DNA of 64,000 nt from Niastella sp. (GTDB taxonomy: Bacteria; Bacteroidota; Bacteroidia; Chitinophagales; Chitinophagaceae), in the NCBI GenBank assembly GCA_017744515.1, contig JAGIBF010000009.1, positions 44,984 through 108,983 on the forward strand, in the 5' to 3' direction. Position 1 is the first letter of the stretch; every line of letters starts with the position of its first letter. Position numbers and translations under genes: made by a program. The notes under the pieces are model-generated. The model was given only the letters and a program-made list of their open reading frames with translations, did no database searches and was not told the DNA's origin. Shown here piece by piece: positions 53,535 to 62,121 of this stretch.

Positions 53535-54497
53535 ATGGTCTTGTGCATTACCCATTCCAATGATTTTTATACCATCGACATTGTTCAGCAGCATCTCGAA
53601 AAGATGGGCGTCCCTTCTTATCGTTTGAATACCGATGAGTTTGCTACGGGTTATAAACTGCATTATTCCCTGCAGCAATATGGTTTATCGGGTAATGGGC
53701 AAACCATTACCGATGCGCAGATATCCGCTGTATGGTACCGTAAGCTGTGGGAGATGAAAACACCTGACGATCTTGATGCAGCTTATCAATCCGTTTTTAT
53801 TCGTGAATACAAAACGTTCCGTGACCTGTTTCTGCATGCATTGCAAAGGGTGCCTTGGATGAATCCTCTGCAGGCTGATCATGCAGTGTGTAACGATAAA
53901 CTGCAGCAGTTGCGCGTGGCTTATGCGGTTGGGCTGACCGTGCCTGCCAGCATTTTCACCAATGATGCGATTGTGGTGCGCGGCTTCTTCACGCGTTGCA
54001 AGGGAGAGGTAGTGATGAAGCTCCACAATGCCTTATCTAAAACGATGAAAGGCGATGGCGCTTTTTTCCCTACTACACGACTGACGGCGGGAATGCTTGG
54101 GCAACTGGACCTGCTGGCGTATTGTCCCATGATCTTTCAGGAATACATTCCCAAAGCATATGAGCTGCGCATCGCCTATATAGACGGGGTATGTTTTGCC
54201 GGTAAGATACCGCATGGGGAAGGTTCAGCGCCTACCGACTGGCGCACCCAAACGGGTGGGCAGGTACAATGGCAGCTGTATGAATTGCCGGCAGGTGTGC
54301 AACAGAAGCTCCACCAGCTGATGAAGGGATTAGGTCTTCTTTTCGGCGCCATCGATATGATCAGGCATACCAATGGCGATTATGTTTTCCTCGAAGTGAA
54401 TCCACAGGGAGAGTGGGGGATGCTGCAAAAATACCTGGGCTATCCCATTGGAGAAACCATTGCTGAAAAACTGATAACACGTATAAAAAATGGCTAA
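53535..54497 (+). CDS. Graspetide ATP-grasp ligase, MdnB/MvdC type (lactam-forming)
   Basis: 320 aa from the ATG at 53535 (MVLCITHSNDFYTIDIVQQH); an upstream TTG frame start falls inside the terminator stem and is unlikely. The phrases THSNDFYTIDIV, WYRKLWEM, DKLQQLRVAYAVGL, YCPMIFQEYIPKAYELRIAY and YVFLEVNPQGEWGMLQ follow the lactam-forming microviridin ligase (MdnB/MvdC), whose family end is FLEVNPTGEWGML. It consumes ATP to activate an acidic side chain and joins it to the core Lys. The last 8 bp overlap the second ligase gene, showing translational coupling. Confidence 0.9.
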   Translation: MVLCITHSNDFYTIDIVQQHLEKMGVPSYRLNTDEFATGYKLHYSLQQYGLSGNGQTITDAQISAVWYRKLWEMKTPDDLDAAYQSVFIREYKTFRDLFLHALQRVPWMNPLQADHAVCNDKLQQLRVAYAVGLTVPASIFTNDAIVVRGFFTRCKGEVVMKLHNALSKTMKGDGAFFPTTRLTAGMLGQLDLLAYCPMIFQEYIPKAYELRIAYIDGVCFAGKIPHGEGSAPTDWRTQTGGQVQWQLYELPAGVQQKLHQLMKGLGLLFGAIDMIRHTNGDYVFLEVNPQGEWGMLQKYLGYPIGETIAEKLITRIKNG

Positions 54498-55488
54498 ACA
54501 AAAGATATTAGTAGTTACACATAGTGCTGATAATACCAGCACGCGCATCGTTATTGAAAACATTGTAAAGGCAGGTGGCGAAGCTATCCGGTTTGATGTA
54601 GATCGCTATCCGCTTGAAACATCGCTATCTTCTTCTTTCGTAAATGGTCGCTGGCGTATTCTATTGGATACGGGCTACGTCGTTCATGACCTGGATGATG
54701 TAACGGCTGTTTGGTACCGCAGGAGCTATAATCTCGGTAAAGGATTGCAGACGGTGATCGATCCTGAATACCTGCCTGCCACCATTGGTGAGGTGAAGCG
54801 CACGTTGATGGGCATGCTGGAAGGATTGAATTGCTTTCAGTTGGCACGCAACAGCGTTTACCGCCGGCTCGATAGCAAAGAAGAACAACTGAAAGTGGCT
54901 GTACGCAATGGTTTACTGATCCCCGACACCTGTATCAGCAACGATCCTGCCATTGTGGGCCGGTTTATTGAAGAACAGGGTGGGAGTGTGATCAGCAAAA
55001 TGCAAAGTTCCTTTGCTGTTTATAAAGAAGCGGAGGAGCATGTAGTATTTACCAATGCTGTTACAGCCGACCACTTGCAGGGGTTAGATACACTTCGTTA
55101 TTGTCCGATGGTGTTTCAACAGCAGGTGGAGAAGAAACTGGAGTTGAGGGTGACGATTGTAGGACAGGAAGTATTTGCTTTTAGCATCGATTCACAACGG
55201 GTAGACAATGCCCGTGTAGATTGGCGCAAGGAAGGCGCCAATATGGTGCATGAGTGGCTGCCTTACCAATTACCTGATGAGGTGAAAGCAAAGTTGTTAT
55301 CATTCATGGATGAATACGGCCTTAATTACGGCGCCATCGACCTGATCCTTACGCCGGACAACCAATATTATTTCCTCGAGGTAAATGCCGCCGGCGAGTT
55401 CTTCTGGCTCGACAAACTGTGCGATCATGCCATTTCCCGGCAGATCGCTGCTGTGTTGATGGGGACATCGGCGCGTAGGGGAAATTAA
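54490..55488 (+). CDS. Graspetide ATP-grasp ligase, MdnC/MvdD type (ester-forming)
   Basis: 332 aa. It opens with ILVVTHSADNTSTRIVIENI and has RFDVDRYPLE, AVWYRRSYNLG, YCPMVFQQQVEKKLELRVTI, DWRKEGANMVHEWLPYQLP, LNYGAIDLILTPD and YYFLEVNAAGEFFWLD; the last phrases match the lactone-forming microviridin ligase (MdnC/MvdD; FLEINPVGEFFWL). In known pathways this enzyme makes the two omega-esters with Thr and Ser first. No acetyltransferase, dedicated transporter or leader peptidase follows within the next genes, so export and trimming must use other loci. Confidence 0.92.
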   Translation: MAKQKILVVTHSADNTSTRIVIENIVKAGGEAIRFDVDRYPLETSLSSSFVNGRWRILLDTGYVVHDLDDVTAVWYRRSYNLGKGLQTVIDPEYLPATIGEVKRTLMGMLEGLNCFQLARNSVYRRLDSKEEQLKVAVRNGLLIPDTCISNDPAIVGRFIEEQGGSVISKMQSSFAVYKEAEEHVVFTNAVTADHLQGLDTLRYCPMVFQQQVEKKLELRVTIVGQEVFAFSIDSQRVDNARVDWRKEGANMVHEWLPYQLPDEVKAKLLSFMDEYGLNYGAIDLILTPDNQYYFLEVNAAGEFFWLDKLCDHAISRQIAAVLMGTSARRGN

Positions 55489-55590
55489 TGATTTATATGC
55501 ATCTTGTGATATCCTTAACCGCTATTGATACCCCAGGATAGTAAAAGGCCGTCTCCAATGATCAGACTATGCCGGTTAAAGGAAGCTGAC

Positions 55591-55598
55591 TACATTTG
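55591..55598 (+). promoter_or_regulatory. Possible -7 box of the SRPBCC gene
   Basis: TACATTTG is an exact TAnnTTTG, 32 bp upstream of the ATG at 55630. No TTG stands 19-21 bp before it, so the call is weak. Confidence 0.4.
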
Positions 55599-55629
55599 CA
55601 GTATAGCTCAACACCCAAAAACAACAATT

Positions 55630-56169
55630 ATGAAAAAATTCTTCAAGGTACTCGGTATCATTATCCTGGTATTGATCATCGTAGTGCTGGTGGCAGGTTT
55701 GATTGCGCCCAGGAAATATCATCTTGAAAGGGAGATCACCATCAATGCTCCGCGCGAAAAGGTGTGGCCACAGGTAAGCTCGCTGGTTAACATGAATAAA
55801 TGGAGTCCTTTTGCAGAACAAGATCCCAATATCAAAGTAAGTTTTGAAGGACAGGACGGAACAGTAGGTTCCGGTTATAAATGGGAAAGTGAAAAGGTGG
55901 GTGCCGGTGAACAAAAGATCACCAAACTGGATCCACCTAACAGGGCTGATTCCCATCTTCATTTTATTAAGCCTTTCGAAGGAGAAGCCGAAGCTTTTAT
56001 TGACCTGAAAGAAGCAGGTAGCGTTACTAAAGTTACCTGGGGATTCAAAACCGAATATGCTTACCCCATGAATGCTATGTTGCTGGTGATGAACATGGAC
56101 AAAGTCATGGGAGAGACTTTCGATAAAGGCCTGGCTAATCTCAAACGTACGGTCGAATCGAATCAATAG
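55630..56169 (+). CDS. SRPBCC-fold (polyketide cyclase-like) protein with N-terminal membrane helix
   Basis: 179 aa from the ATG at 55630; a longer frame upstream lacks coding character. One N-terminal helix (MKKFFKVLGIIILVLIIVVL, then VAGLIAPR) anchors a START-like SRPBCC domain: REITINAPREKVWPQVSSLV, NMNKWSPFAEQDPNIKVSFE, the strand pair GSGYKWESEKVGAGEQKITK, and a long C-terminal helix MLLVMNMDKVMGETFDKGLA. Such proteins bind hydrophobic ligands in a deep pocket. The ligand is unknown. It begins 141 bp after the graspetide ligase and has its own possible promoter, so a link to the cluster is doubtful. Confidence 0.85.
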   Translation: MKKFFKVLGIIILVLIIVVLVAGLIAPRKYHLEREITINAPREKVWPQVSSLVNMNKWSPFAEQDPNIKVSFEGQDGTVGSGYKWESEKVGAGEQKITKLDPPNRADSHLHFIKPFEGEAEAFIDLKEAGSVTKVTWGFKTEYAYPMNAMLLVMNMDKVMGETFDKGLANLKRTVESNQ

Positions 56170-56247
56170 CAGGTGGTCCTTATACTTGGCATGATGAAGC
56201 GCCTCCCGGTGAGAAACGAAAACCAGTTGTGAATCGTTCGCGTGGAT

Positions 56248-57450
56248 TTAAAACAAAGACAACTGGTCATTCTTCGGAGGTTTGGCTTTTCCGAAGACGG
56301 TTCTTCCGCCATACTTCCAGGCCTCGTCCCGCTCTTTTTGGATGAGCGCGTCGAAGTTGGCATTGGGAACGAAATCCTTTTCTGCACGCGCTGCTATTTC
56401 ATGCAGTTTCTTGATCGCTGCTGTTTTATCGGTGTGATCAAGCCTGGCATTGTGAACAGCCGTTTGCAACACGCTGATGGTTTCATCGTATACTTTAGTG
56501 GGTACTGGAAACGGATGCCCGTCTTTACCACCATGCGCAAAAGAGAAACGGGCCGGATCCTTGAAACGCGAGGGCGTGCCGTGGATTACTTCGCTGACAA
56601 GCGTGAGTGATTGCAACGTGCGGGGACCTACTCCCTGCAGCAACAACAACTCTTCAAAGTTTTCCGGGTGTTGTTCATGCGCCAACCATAATACAGCGCC
56701 AAGACGTTTAAGGTTTACATCTTCTGCATGTACTTCGTGGTGTGAAGGAAGTATCAGCCGCTGAAAATTCCTGATAAGCTGGTGTGGATCATCTGCCGTG
56801 ATCTGTACGATGCCGCTACGGGTGCAGCTTGCTTCAGCAGCTGTTAAGTTTAAGATGGCTCCCTGGTTAACACCGCAAATGCCGGTATGTGGTTCTTCCA
56901 CAAAAGAGCGGACTGTATCGGAATGCCAGTGATAGCGCCGGGCTGTTTTGTTGTGAGGCGCCATCCCTTGCTGTATCACAGTCCATTGACCGGTATCGCT
57001 TACGATAAAGTTGTGGGTATATAATTGAAAACCGTCCTGAATAGCGGTATTGTCGACCTTGGCGCTGAGTTTACTGCAACGTACCAGTTCGGTGCCATTA
57101 AGGCCTGTACTGTCTGCCAGGCGCAGGAGTTCTGCGGGTGTTTCTGTGGAGAATTTGCCTTTGCCGCCGCAAATATAAATGCCCAGTTCTTTGGCGTGTG
57201 GGTTGATCGCTCGTTTCAAAGCGCCCATCACAGAGGTAGTGATGCCGGAAGAATGCCAGTCCATACCCATGACGGCACCAAAACTCTGGAACCAGAATGG
57301 GTCTGACAATCTGCGCAGCACTTCTTCTTTCCCATATTCCGTAATGATGGCTTCCGTGACCGCCAGGCCCAGTTTTGCCATCCGTTCCGCCAACCATTTC
57401 GGCACATATCCATAATGCAGAGGAAGATCTGCAGACCCCGAGCGTTTCAT
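56248..57450 (-). CDS. DUF763 protein with helix-hairpin-helix and C-terminal clamp motif
   Basis: 400 aa, cytosolic. DUF763 is recognised by its start MKRSGSADLPLHYGYVPKWL, by DPFWFQSFGAVMGMDWHSSG, GIYICGGKGKFSTETP and FIVSDTGQWTVIQQGM, and by the His-rich PSHHEVHAEDVNLKRL. Residues 268-289 (LLLLQGVGPRTLQSLTLVSE) form a helix-hairpin-helix element as found in DNA repair proteins. The protein ends in QLSLF (396-400), which matches the sliding-clamp binding pentapeptide QL[S/D]LF. The family has no settled function; these two elements suggest a DNA-associated role. It is a single gene. Confidence 0.85.
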   Translation of the reverse strand: MKRSGSADLPLHYGYVPKWLAERMAKLGLAVTEAIITEYGKEEVLRRLSDPFWFQSFGAVMGMDWHSSGITTSVMGALKRAINPHAKELGIYICGGKGKFSTETPAELLRLADSTGLNGTELVRCSKLSAKVDNTAIQDGFQLYTHNFIVSDTGQWTVIQQGMAPHNKTARRYHWHSDTVRSFVEEPHTGICGVNQGAILNLTAAEASCTRSGIVQITADDPHQLIRNFQRLILPSHHEVHAEDVNLKRLGAVLWLAHEQHPENFEELLLLQGVGPRTLQSLTLVSEVIHGTPSRFKDPARFSFAHGGKDGHPFPVPTKVYDETISVLQTAVHNARLDHTDKTAAIKKLHEIAARAEKDFVPNANFDALIQKERDEAWKYGGRTVFGKAKPPKNDQLSLF

Positions 57451-57826
57451 GCTATAAAGGTACGAAAACTGCGAGTCGGCATATACCTCAATCGCCGGAG
57501 ACGCCGAAAGAAGATCAAGGCAGTGTAACCTTCAATACATGTCAGCTTGTAGCGAAATGCTGGCAGGCCTGTCTGAGAATGGCCTGCGACTGATACACGA
57601 CCCTTCTGGATACCCACTTGTTGGATGTAGGGGTTTGGTAGGGGTCCATTAGGAGGCTTAGTATATATGGTGAGGATCTGACACGAAGTATCCCGCAATG
57701 ATGCACGGATCAACTCCTCGTTAGTTACTCTATACATCCTCTGTACATTCTCTATAGGTTCTCTGTAGGTATGTACAAATATTTGTATTTTCTATATGTA
57801 CCGGATTGAAAATTGAGTGTAGCTAA
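57451..57826. other. Intergenic region without recognised content
   Basis: About 375 bp between two minus-strand genes. The part near 57735-57800 is AT-rich and probably holds the promoter of the DUF763 gene's upstream region; no frame, hairpin or repeat was recognised. Confidence 0.35.
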
Positions 57827-58573
57827 CTACCGTATAGCAGAAAAAGAAAGTGGTTTCATGAATATCGACTCTACTTTCTCCACGATCTTGCCGTCTTTTT
57901 CGGAGGCGTCGCGGGCGGCAATCCACACAGGATCGGCGCGAAAGGTGTCGAAGGACTTCTTGCCGGCTTCTTCACTTTTGTGTGCCAGTATGTAAACCAA
58001 CTTAGGCTGGGTAGTATCGTTCTCAACGGTAGTCCAATAGGCAATATTGGTCATACCATGTTTTTCAAACAGCTTTTGGGTATGGTCCCTGAACCGGGCA
58101 ATCAGGTTGGGCAACTTACCGGGCAGGCAGGTGTAGGTGCGCAATTCAAAAGTGCGGTCGGCTCCCTGGCGGGATGCTTTGATGACAGGGGAGATACTGG
58201 CTGCGTTCATGAACACGGAGGTGATCTTACTTATGATCTTGCCATTCTCTTCTGATTTGGCGGCCACCTGCTTCCATTCGGGATCGGCTACGAAGTGCTT
58301 CCAGGAGCTATCGCGGGCTGCTTTATTGGGGAAGGCCAGCACGTAATACAAAGCACTGTCCGGATTATTGATGGGCAGCCAGTAGCCGATATTGGTCATA
58401 CCATGCTTTTCAAAAATACGGGTAGTATGGTTGTTGAAACGCTCCACCAGGGTGTTCAACTTACCGGGATTGCAATAGTATATGCGCAATTCATAATAAC
58501 GGGTGTCGGCCTGTTGGGCAAAAGACAGCTGCATTAACAGCAGCATGGGTATAAGGCAACGCAATGTTTTCAT
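57827..58573 (-). CDS. Secreted double NIPSNAP-domain protein
   Basis: 248 aa. Signal peptide MKTLRCLIPMLLLMQLSFAQ. Two NIPSNAP domains in tandem: the first (about 25-125) begins RYYELRIYYCNPGKLNTLVE and has IFEKHGMTNIGYWLPINNPD and YVLAFPNKAARDSSWKHFVA; the second (about 140-245) repeats this order with TFELRTYTCLPGKLPNLIAR, LFEKHGMTNIAYWTTVEND and YILAHKSEEAGKKSFDTFRA. The fold is a ferredoxin-like dimer (Dabb superfamily). Its role in bacteria is unknown; the signal peptide places it in the periplasm. It is 42 bp after the Clp_N-TPR gene on the same strand. Confidence 0.9.
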   Translation of the reverse strand: MKTLRCLIPMLLLMQLSFAQQADTRYYELRIYYCNPGKLNTLVERFNNHTTRIFEKHGMTNIGYWLPINNPDSALYYVLAFPNKAARDSSWKHFVADPEWKQVAAKSEENGKIISKITSVFMNAASISPVIKASRQGADRTFELRTYTCLPGKLPNLIARFRDHTQKLFEKHGMTNIAYWTTVENDTTQPKLVYILAHKSEEAGKKSFDTFRADPVWIAARDASEKDGKIVEKVESIFMKPLSFSAIR

Positions 58574-58615
58574 AATGTTAAAGCTACTACACTATAGGTG
58601 ATTTTGTACAGGAAT

Positions 58616-59770
58616 TTATTGGCATTGTTTTATCAATTGTAATACTTCTTCTCCATACGTTTTAGTAAACCCGTACCTGAGCGCCAGTTGAAACTGTTCC
58701 AGCGCAAGCGCTTTGTTGTCCTGGTCCAGGTATATCCTTCCTTTAAACATATAGGCATAGGAGTTGCCTTTGTCCAGTTCCAGCGATTTATCGATCAGGG
58801 TGAATGCTTCTGTTGTTTGTCCCAGCTTGTGTTTAACAAAACCAAGGTTGTCATATGGATAGGCAAAGGAAGGGTTATTTTGAATCGCTCTTTCATAGTA
58901 GGGGACCGCTTCGGCATACCTGCCTTGCCTGTAGAGGTTAAATCCTTTATTATTATTTAAAAGGCCGTCTTTGTCGGATTGTTGAGCGAGCAATTGATCG
59001 AGTATATTGTCTGCTTGTTGGTGATCTCCTTTCTGACTGTAGAAGAGTGCAAGGTTAACCCAATAAGAATCATCGGGCTGTAATTCTATCATCTCTTCCA
59101 AATATCTTATGGCGCTGGAATAATCTCTTTTATTGTATGAGCTGTAACTCAATAACAATTTGAGTTTATGCAGGTCCGGGTAGATATGTAGCCCGTTGTT
59201 ACAAACTGCTATGCATTCATCGTATTGTTGGTAAGTGTATAAGGTCGAGGCATGGTCGTATATTTCTTCTTGTAGTTTCTTTTTGGAAGGGGCCAGTCTG
59301 AAGAACGAGGCGACTGGTGAAGGTTTATGGAAGTGCCGCAGTTGTATTTCCAGTGGTTGCAGTGATAACCCGTTCGAAATATCTTCGAACAGAACACCTA
59401 TCTTTTTTACTTTTTTCGAGACAACATTTTCATAGCTAAGCATCCCCATCAAGATGTGTATGGAGGTGATTTGATGGGTGTTTTGTTGTAAGGCAAGATG
59501 CTGCGCATGCTTTACAATCCTCTCCATATGTAGAGTCAAGGGGACGCTATCGTTCCGGGTGAGGTTGCTGGTGCCGGGATGTTGTTCTGACAGCCACTTG
59601 AGACATTCTGTTACATCAAGTGCTGACAGGTATTTTTGGGCAAGACAGGGAGTCGTGAGGGTGGCTACCAGGCAGTGTTCAAGACTAATGAAGCCGTGTT
59701 TGTAGTTAAGAGCCAGTTGCCTTGCTTCTGCCGTAATAAACTGCAGGTCAGGATTATCCAGGTTGTTCAT
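58616..59770 (-). CDS. Clp N-terminal domain fused to TPR repeats
   Basis: 384 aa, no signal peptide. Residues about 5-140 form the double Clp_N repeat known from ClpA/ClpB/ClpC: FITAEARQLALNYKHGFISL then EHCLVATLTTP, and later VKHAQHLALQQNTHQITSIH then ILMGMLSYE. After a linker, TPR repeats span about 170-384: ASTLYTYQQYDECIAVCNNG, SSYNKRDYSSAIRYLEEMIE, ALFYSQKGDHQQADNILDQL, FNLYRQGRYAEAVPYYERAI, DNLGFVKHKLGQTTEAFTLI and KGRIYLDQDNKALALEQFQL. No AAA+ domain exists. It might deliver or hold partner proteins in the cytosol, perhaps as an adaptor; this is inference. Confidence 0.85.
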   Translation of the reverse strand: MNNLDNPDLQFITAEARQLALNYKHGFISLEHCLVATLTTPCLAQKYLSALDVTECLKWLSEQHPGTSNLTRNDSVPLTLHMERIVKHAQHLALQQNTHQITSIHILMGMLSYENVVSKKVKKIGVLFEDISNGLSLQPLEIQLRHFHKPSPVASFFRLAPSKKKLQEEIYDHASTLYTYQQYDECIAVCNNGLHIYPDLHKLKLLLSYSSYNKRDYSSAIRYLEEMIELQPDDSYWVNLALFYSQKGDHQQADNILDQLLAQQSDKDGLLNNNKGFNLYRQGRYAEAVPYYERAIQNNPSFAYPYDNLGFVKHKLGQTTEAFTLIDKSLELDKGNSYAYMFKGRIYLDQDNKALALEQFQLALRYGFTKTYGEEVLQLIKQCQ

Positions 59771-59808
59771 TGGTGAAAATCTAACATTTAGGGTCTAATT
59801 AATTGAGT

Positions 59809-59816
59809 TACATTTG
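59809..59816 (+). promoter_or_regulatory. Possible -7 box of the leucine operon
   Basis: TACATTTG matches TAnnTTTG exactly, 195 bp upstream of leuC. No TTG stands at the usual distance. If used, it would give a 5' leader of about 190 nt, in which I see no leader peptide rich in Leu codons. Confidence 0.38.
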
Positions 59817-60011
59817 CATAAGGAACTTAAATATAATAAAGCTGCTGGAATATTCTATTTATGGTAGCTATTGAAACGGGATAGAAAGCATCTACCGGAT
59901 GGTCAGATAATTTTAACTGTTTTATGATTTAGGTTAGAAAAAAGGGGAGTAAAATCCTGATTATCCGGATATATTTTAAGAAATTCGCAATTCTCTTTTA
60001 AATTATACAAA

Positions 60012-61415
60012 ATGAGTACGACGTCTGCTACGCTGTTCGACAAAGTATGGGATGCCCATGTGGTCAGGAAAATTGACGATGGACCCGATGTGTTTTTTAT
60101 CGATCGCCATTTTATTCACGAAGTGACGAGTCCCGTGGCCTTTCTGGGACTGGAAAGCCGGGGTCTGAAAGTGATCTTCCCGGAAAAGACTTTTGCTACT
60201 GCCGACCATAATACGCCTACTATCAACCAGCACTTACCGGTGCAGGACCCGCTTTCTGCCAATCAGCTGAAAGCGCTGGAGACCAACTCCGCCAAATACG
60301 GTATTTCTCACTGGGGGCTAAACAATCCCAAGAATGGTATTGTGCACGTGGTAGGCCCGGAAAATGGTATTACCCTGCCAGGTATGACCATCGTGTGTGG
60401 TGATTCGCATACTTCTACCCACGGTGCTTTTGGCGCTATCGCCTTCGGTATCGGTACGTCGGAAGTGGAAATGGTGCTTTCTTCCCAGTGTATCATGCAG
60501 CCCAAGCCTAAGAAAATGCGCCTCAATGTGCATGGCAAGCTGGGCAAAGGTATTACACCTAAAGATGTTGTTCTTTATATTATTTCCAAGCTCACCGCTG
60601 CCGGTGCTACCGGTTACTTTGTAGAGTTTGCCGGTGAGGTATTTGAGAATATGAGCATGGAAGGCCGTATGACGGTTTGCAACATGAGTATCGAGATGGG
60701 CGCCCGGGGTGGTATGATCGCTCCCGACGAAACAACTTTTGCTTATATCAAAGGCCGCGACAAGGCTCCCAAGGGTGAAGCCTGGGATAAAGCGCTGGCA
60801 TACTGGAAGACGCTGAAAACTGAACCAGGCGCTACGTTCGATGCAGAGCATAATTTCCAGGCGGCCGATATCGAGCCTATGATCACGTATGGTACCAACC
60901 CGGGTATGGGTATGGGTATCACTAAGCATATTCCTACTGCCCGGCAAATTGGTGGCAGCAAGGCCAGCTATGACAAGTCGCTCGACTACATGGGCTTCCA
61001 TGAAGACGAAGCCATGCTGGGTAAAAAGGTGGATTATGTATTCATCGGCAGTTGCACCAACGGGCGTATTGAAGACTTCCGCGCTTTTGCTTCTGTGGTG
61101 AAAGGCCGTAAGAAAGCCGATCATATCACAGCGTGGATCGTGCCCGGTTCTCACATTGTAGAACAGCAGATCAAAGAGGAAGGTATCCTCGATATCCTTA
61201 CGGAAGCAGGGTTCCAATTACGTCAGCCCGGGTGCTCTGCTTGTCTGGCTATGAACGATGACAAGATCCCTGCCGGTAAATATGCCGTGAGCACCAGCAA
61301 CCGCAACTTCGAAGGAAGGCAAGGTCCTGGCGCAAGAACACTGTTGGCAAGTCCGCTGGTAGCTGCTGCTGCCGCTGTGACGGGTGTCGTTACAGATCCG
61401 CGGGAGTTGATCTAA
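60012..61415 (+). CDS. leuC: 3-isopropylmalate dehydratase large subunit
   Basis: 467 aa, full length for the family. The aconitase-type motifs are intact: [31 protein letters not shown] and the three cysteines of the 4Fe-4S cluster, Cys348 in [14 protein letters not shown] and Cys408/Cys411 in [12 protein letters not shown]. With LeuD it converts 2-isopropylmalate to 3-isopropylmalate in leucine synthesis, and it may also act on citramalate in isoleucine synthesis. It is the first gene of the leuC-leuD-(leuA/cimA-like)-leuB operon; leuD follows after 93 bp. Confidence 0.98.
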   Translation: MSTTSATLFDKVWDAHVVRKIDDGPDVFFIDRHFIHEVTSPVAFLGLESRGLKVIFPEKTFATADHNTPTINQHLPVQDPLSANQLKALETNSAKYGISHWGLNNPKNGIVHVVGPENGITLPGMTIVCGDSHTSTHGAFGAIAFGIGTSEVEMVLSSQCIMQPKPKKMRLNVHGKLGKGITPKDVVLYIISKLTAAGATGYFVEFAGEVFENMSMEGRMTVCNMSIEMGARGGMIAPDETTFAYIKGRDKAPKGEAWDKALAYWKTLKTEPGATFDAEHNFQAADIEPMITYGTNPGMGMGITKHIPTARQIGGSKASYDKSLDYMGFHEDEAMLGKKVDYVFIGSCTNGRIEDFRAFASVVKGRKKADHITAWIVPGSHIVEQQIKEEGILDILTEAGFQLRQPGCSACLAMNDDKIPAGKYAVSTSNRNFEGRQGPGARTLLASPLVAAAAAVTGVVTDPRELI

Positions 61416-61508
61416 TACACGAATTGGATACGAATTACACGAATTGCAAACAACTATTTATTAAAAGAGCTCGTAGCTCAAAGCGCGTAGCTCGCAGCTA
61501 ATAAACAC
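61416..61508. repeat. Short direct repeats between leuC and leuD
   Basis: Three units of ACGAATT (TACACGAATTGGATACGAA and on to 61444), then GCTCGTAGCTC followed by GCGCGTAGCTCGCAGCTAAT (61470-61500). These are simple local repeats in the only wide gap of the leu operon. Confidence 0.5.
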
Positions 61509-62105
61509 ATGGCTTACGATAAATTCACAGTATTGACAAGCTCAGCGGTTCCCATGCCTATCGAGAATGTGGACACTGACCAGATCATCCCCGCCCGTTT
61601 CTTAAAGGCTACTGAACGCAAGGGATTTGGTGATAACCTGTTTCGCGACTGGCGCTTTAATAGCGACAATACGCCCAAGCAGGATTTTGTATTGAACAAT
61701 CCTATCTATTCCGGTAAGATATTGGTAGGAGGACGCAACTTTGGTAGCGGCAGCAGCCGTGAGCACGCTGCCTGGGCTATCTACGATTACGGTTTCCGTT
61801 GTGTGGTATCCAGCTTCTTTGCGGATATCTTCAAGAATAACTCTTTGAACATTGGCATCCTGCCTGTAACGGTAAGTCCTGCTTTCCTGGACAAGATCTT
61901 CAAGGCTATCGAGGCTGATCCCAATGCACAGTTGGAAGTAAACCTGCCTGAACAAACCATTACCATCCTTGCCACCGGCGAAAAGGAATCTTTCGATATC
62001 AATGGTTACAAGAAGCACAATATGATGAATGGGTACGATGATATTGATTACCTGCAGTCTTTGAAAACCGAAATTCAATCTTTTGCTGCTAAAAGCATGT
62101 ATTAA
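61509..62105 (+). CDS. leuD: 3-isopropylmalate dehydratase small subunit
   Basis: 198 aa, of normal length. It has the small-subunit swivel domain with ENVDTDQIIPARFLKATERK, GGRNFGSGSSREHAAWAIYD (the conserved GSGSSREHA) and SFFADIFKNNSLNIGILPV. It forms the active dehydratase with LeuC. It is 16 bp before the next gene of the operon. Confidence 0.98.
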   Translation: MAYDKFTVLTSSAVPMPIENVDTDQIIPARFLKATERKGFGDNLFRDWRFNSDNTPKQDFVLNNPIYSGKILVGGRNFGSGSSREHAAWAIYDYGFRCVVSSFFADIFKNNSLNIGILPVTVSPAFLDKIFKAIEADPNAQLEVNLPEQTITILATGEKESFDINGYKKHNMMNGYDDIDYLQSLKTEIQSFAAKSMY

Positions 62106-62121
62106 ACAGCCCTAACGATTT

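Noticed and set aside
60318..61217. Open frame of 299 residues on the minus strand
   Set aside because: It is antisense to leuC, which is intact and certain.
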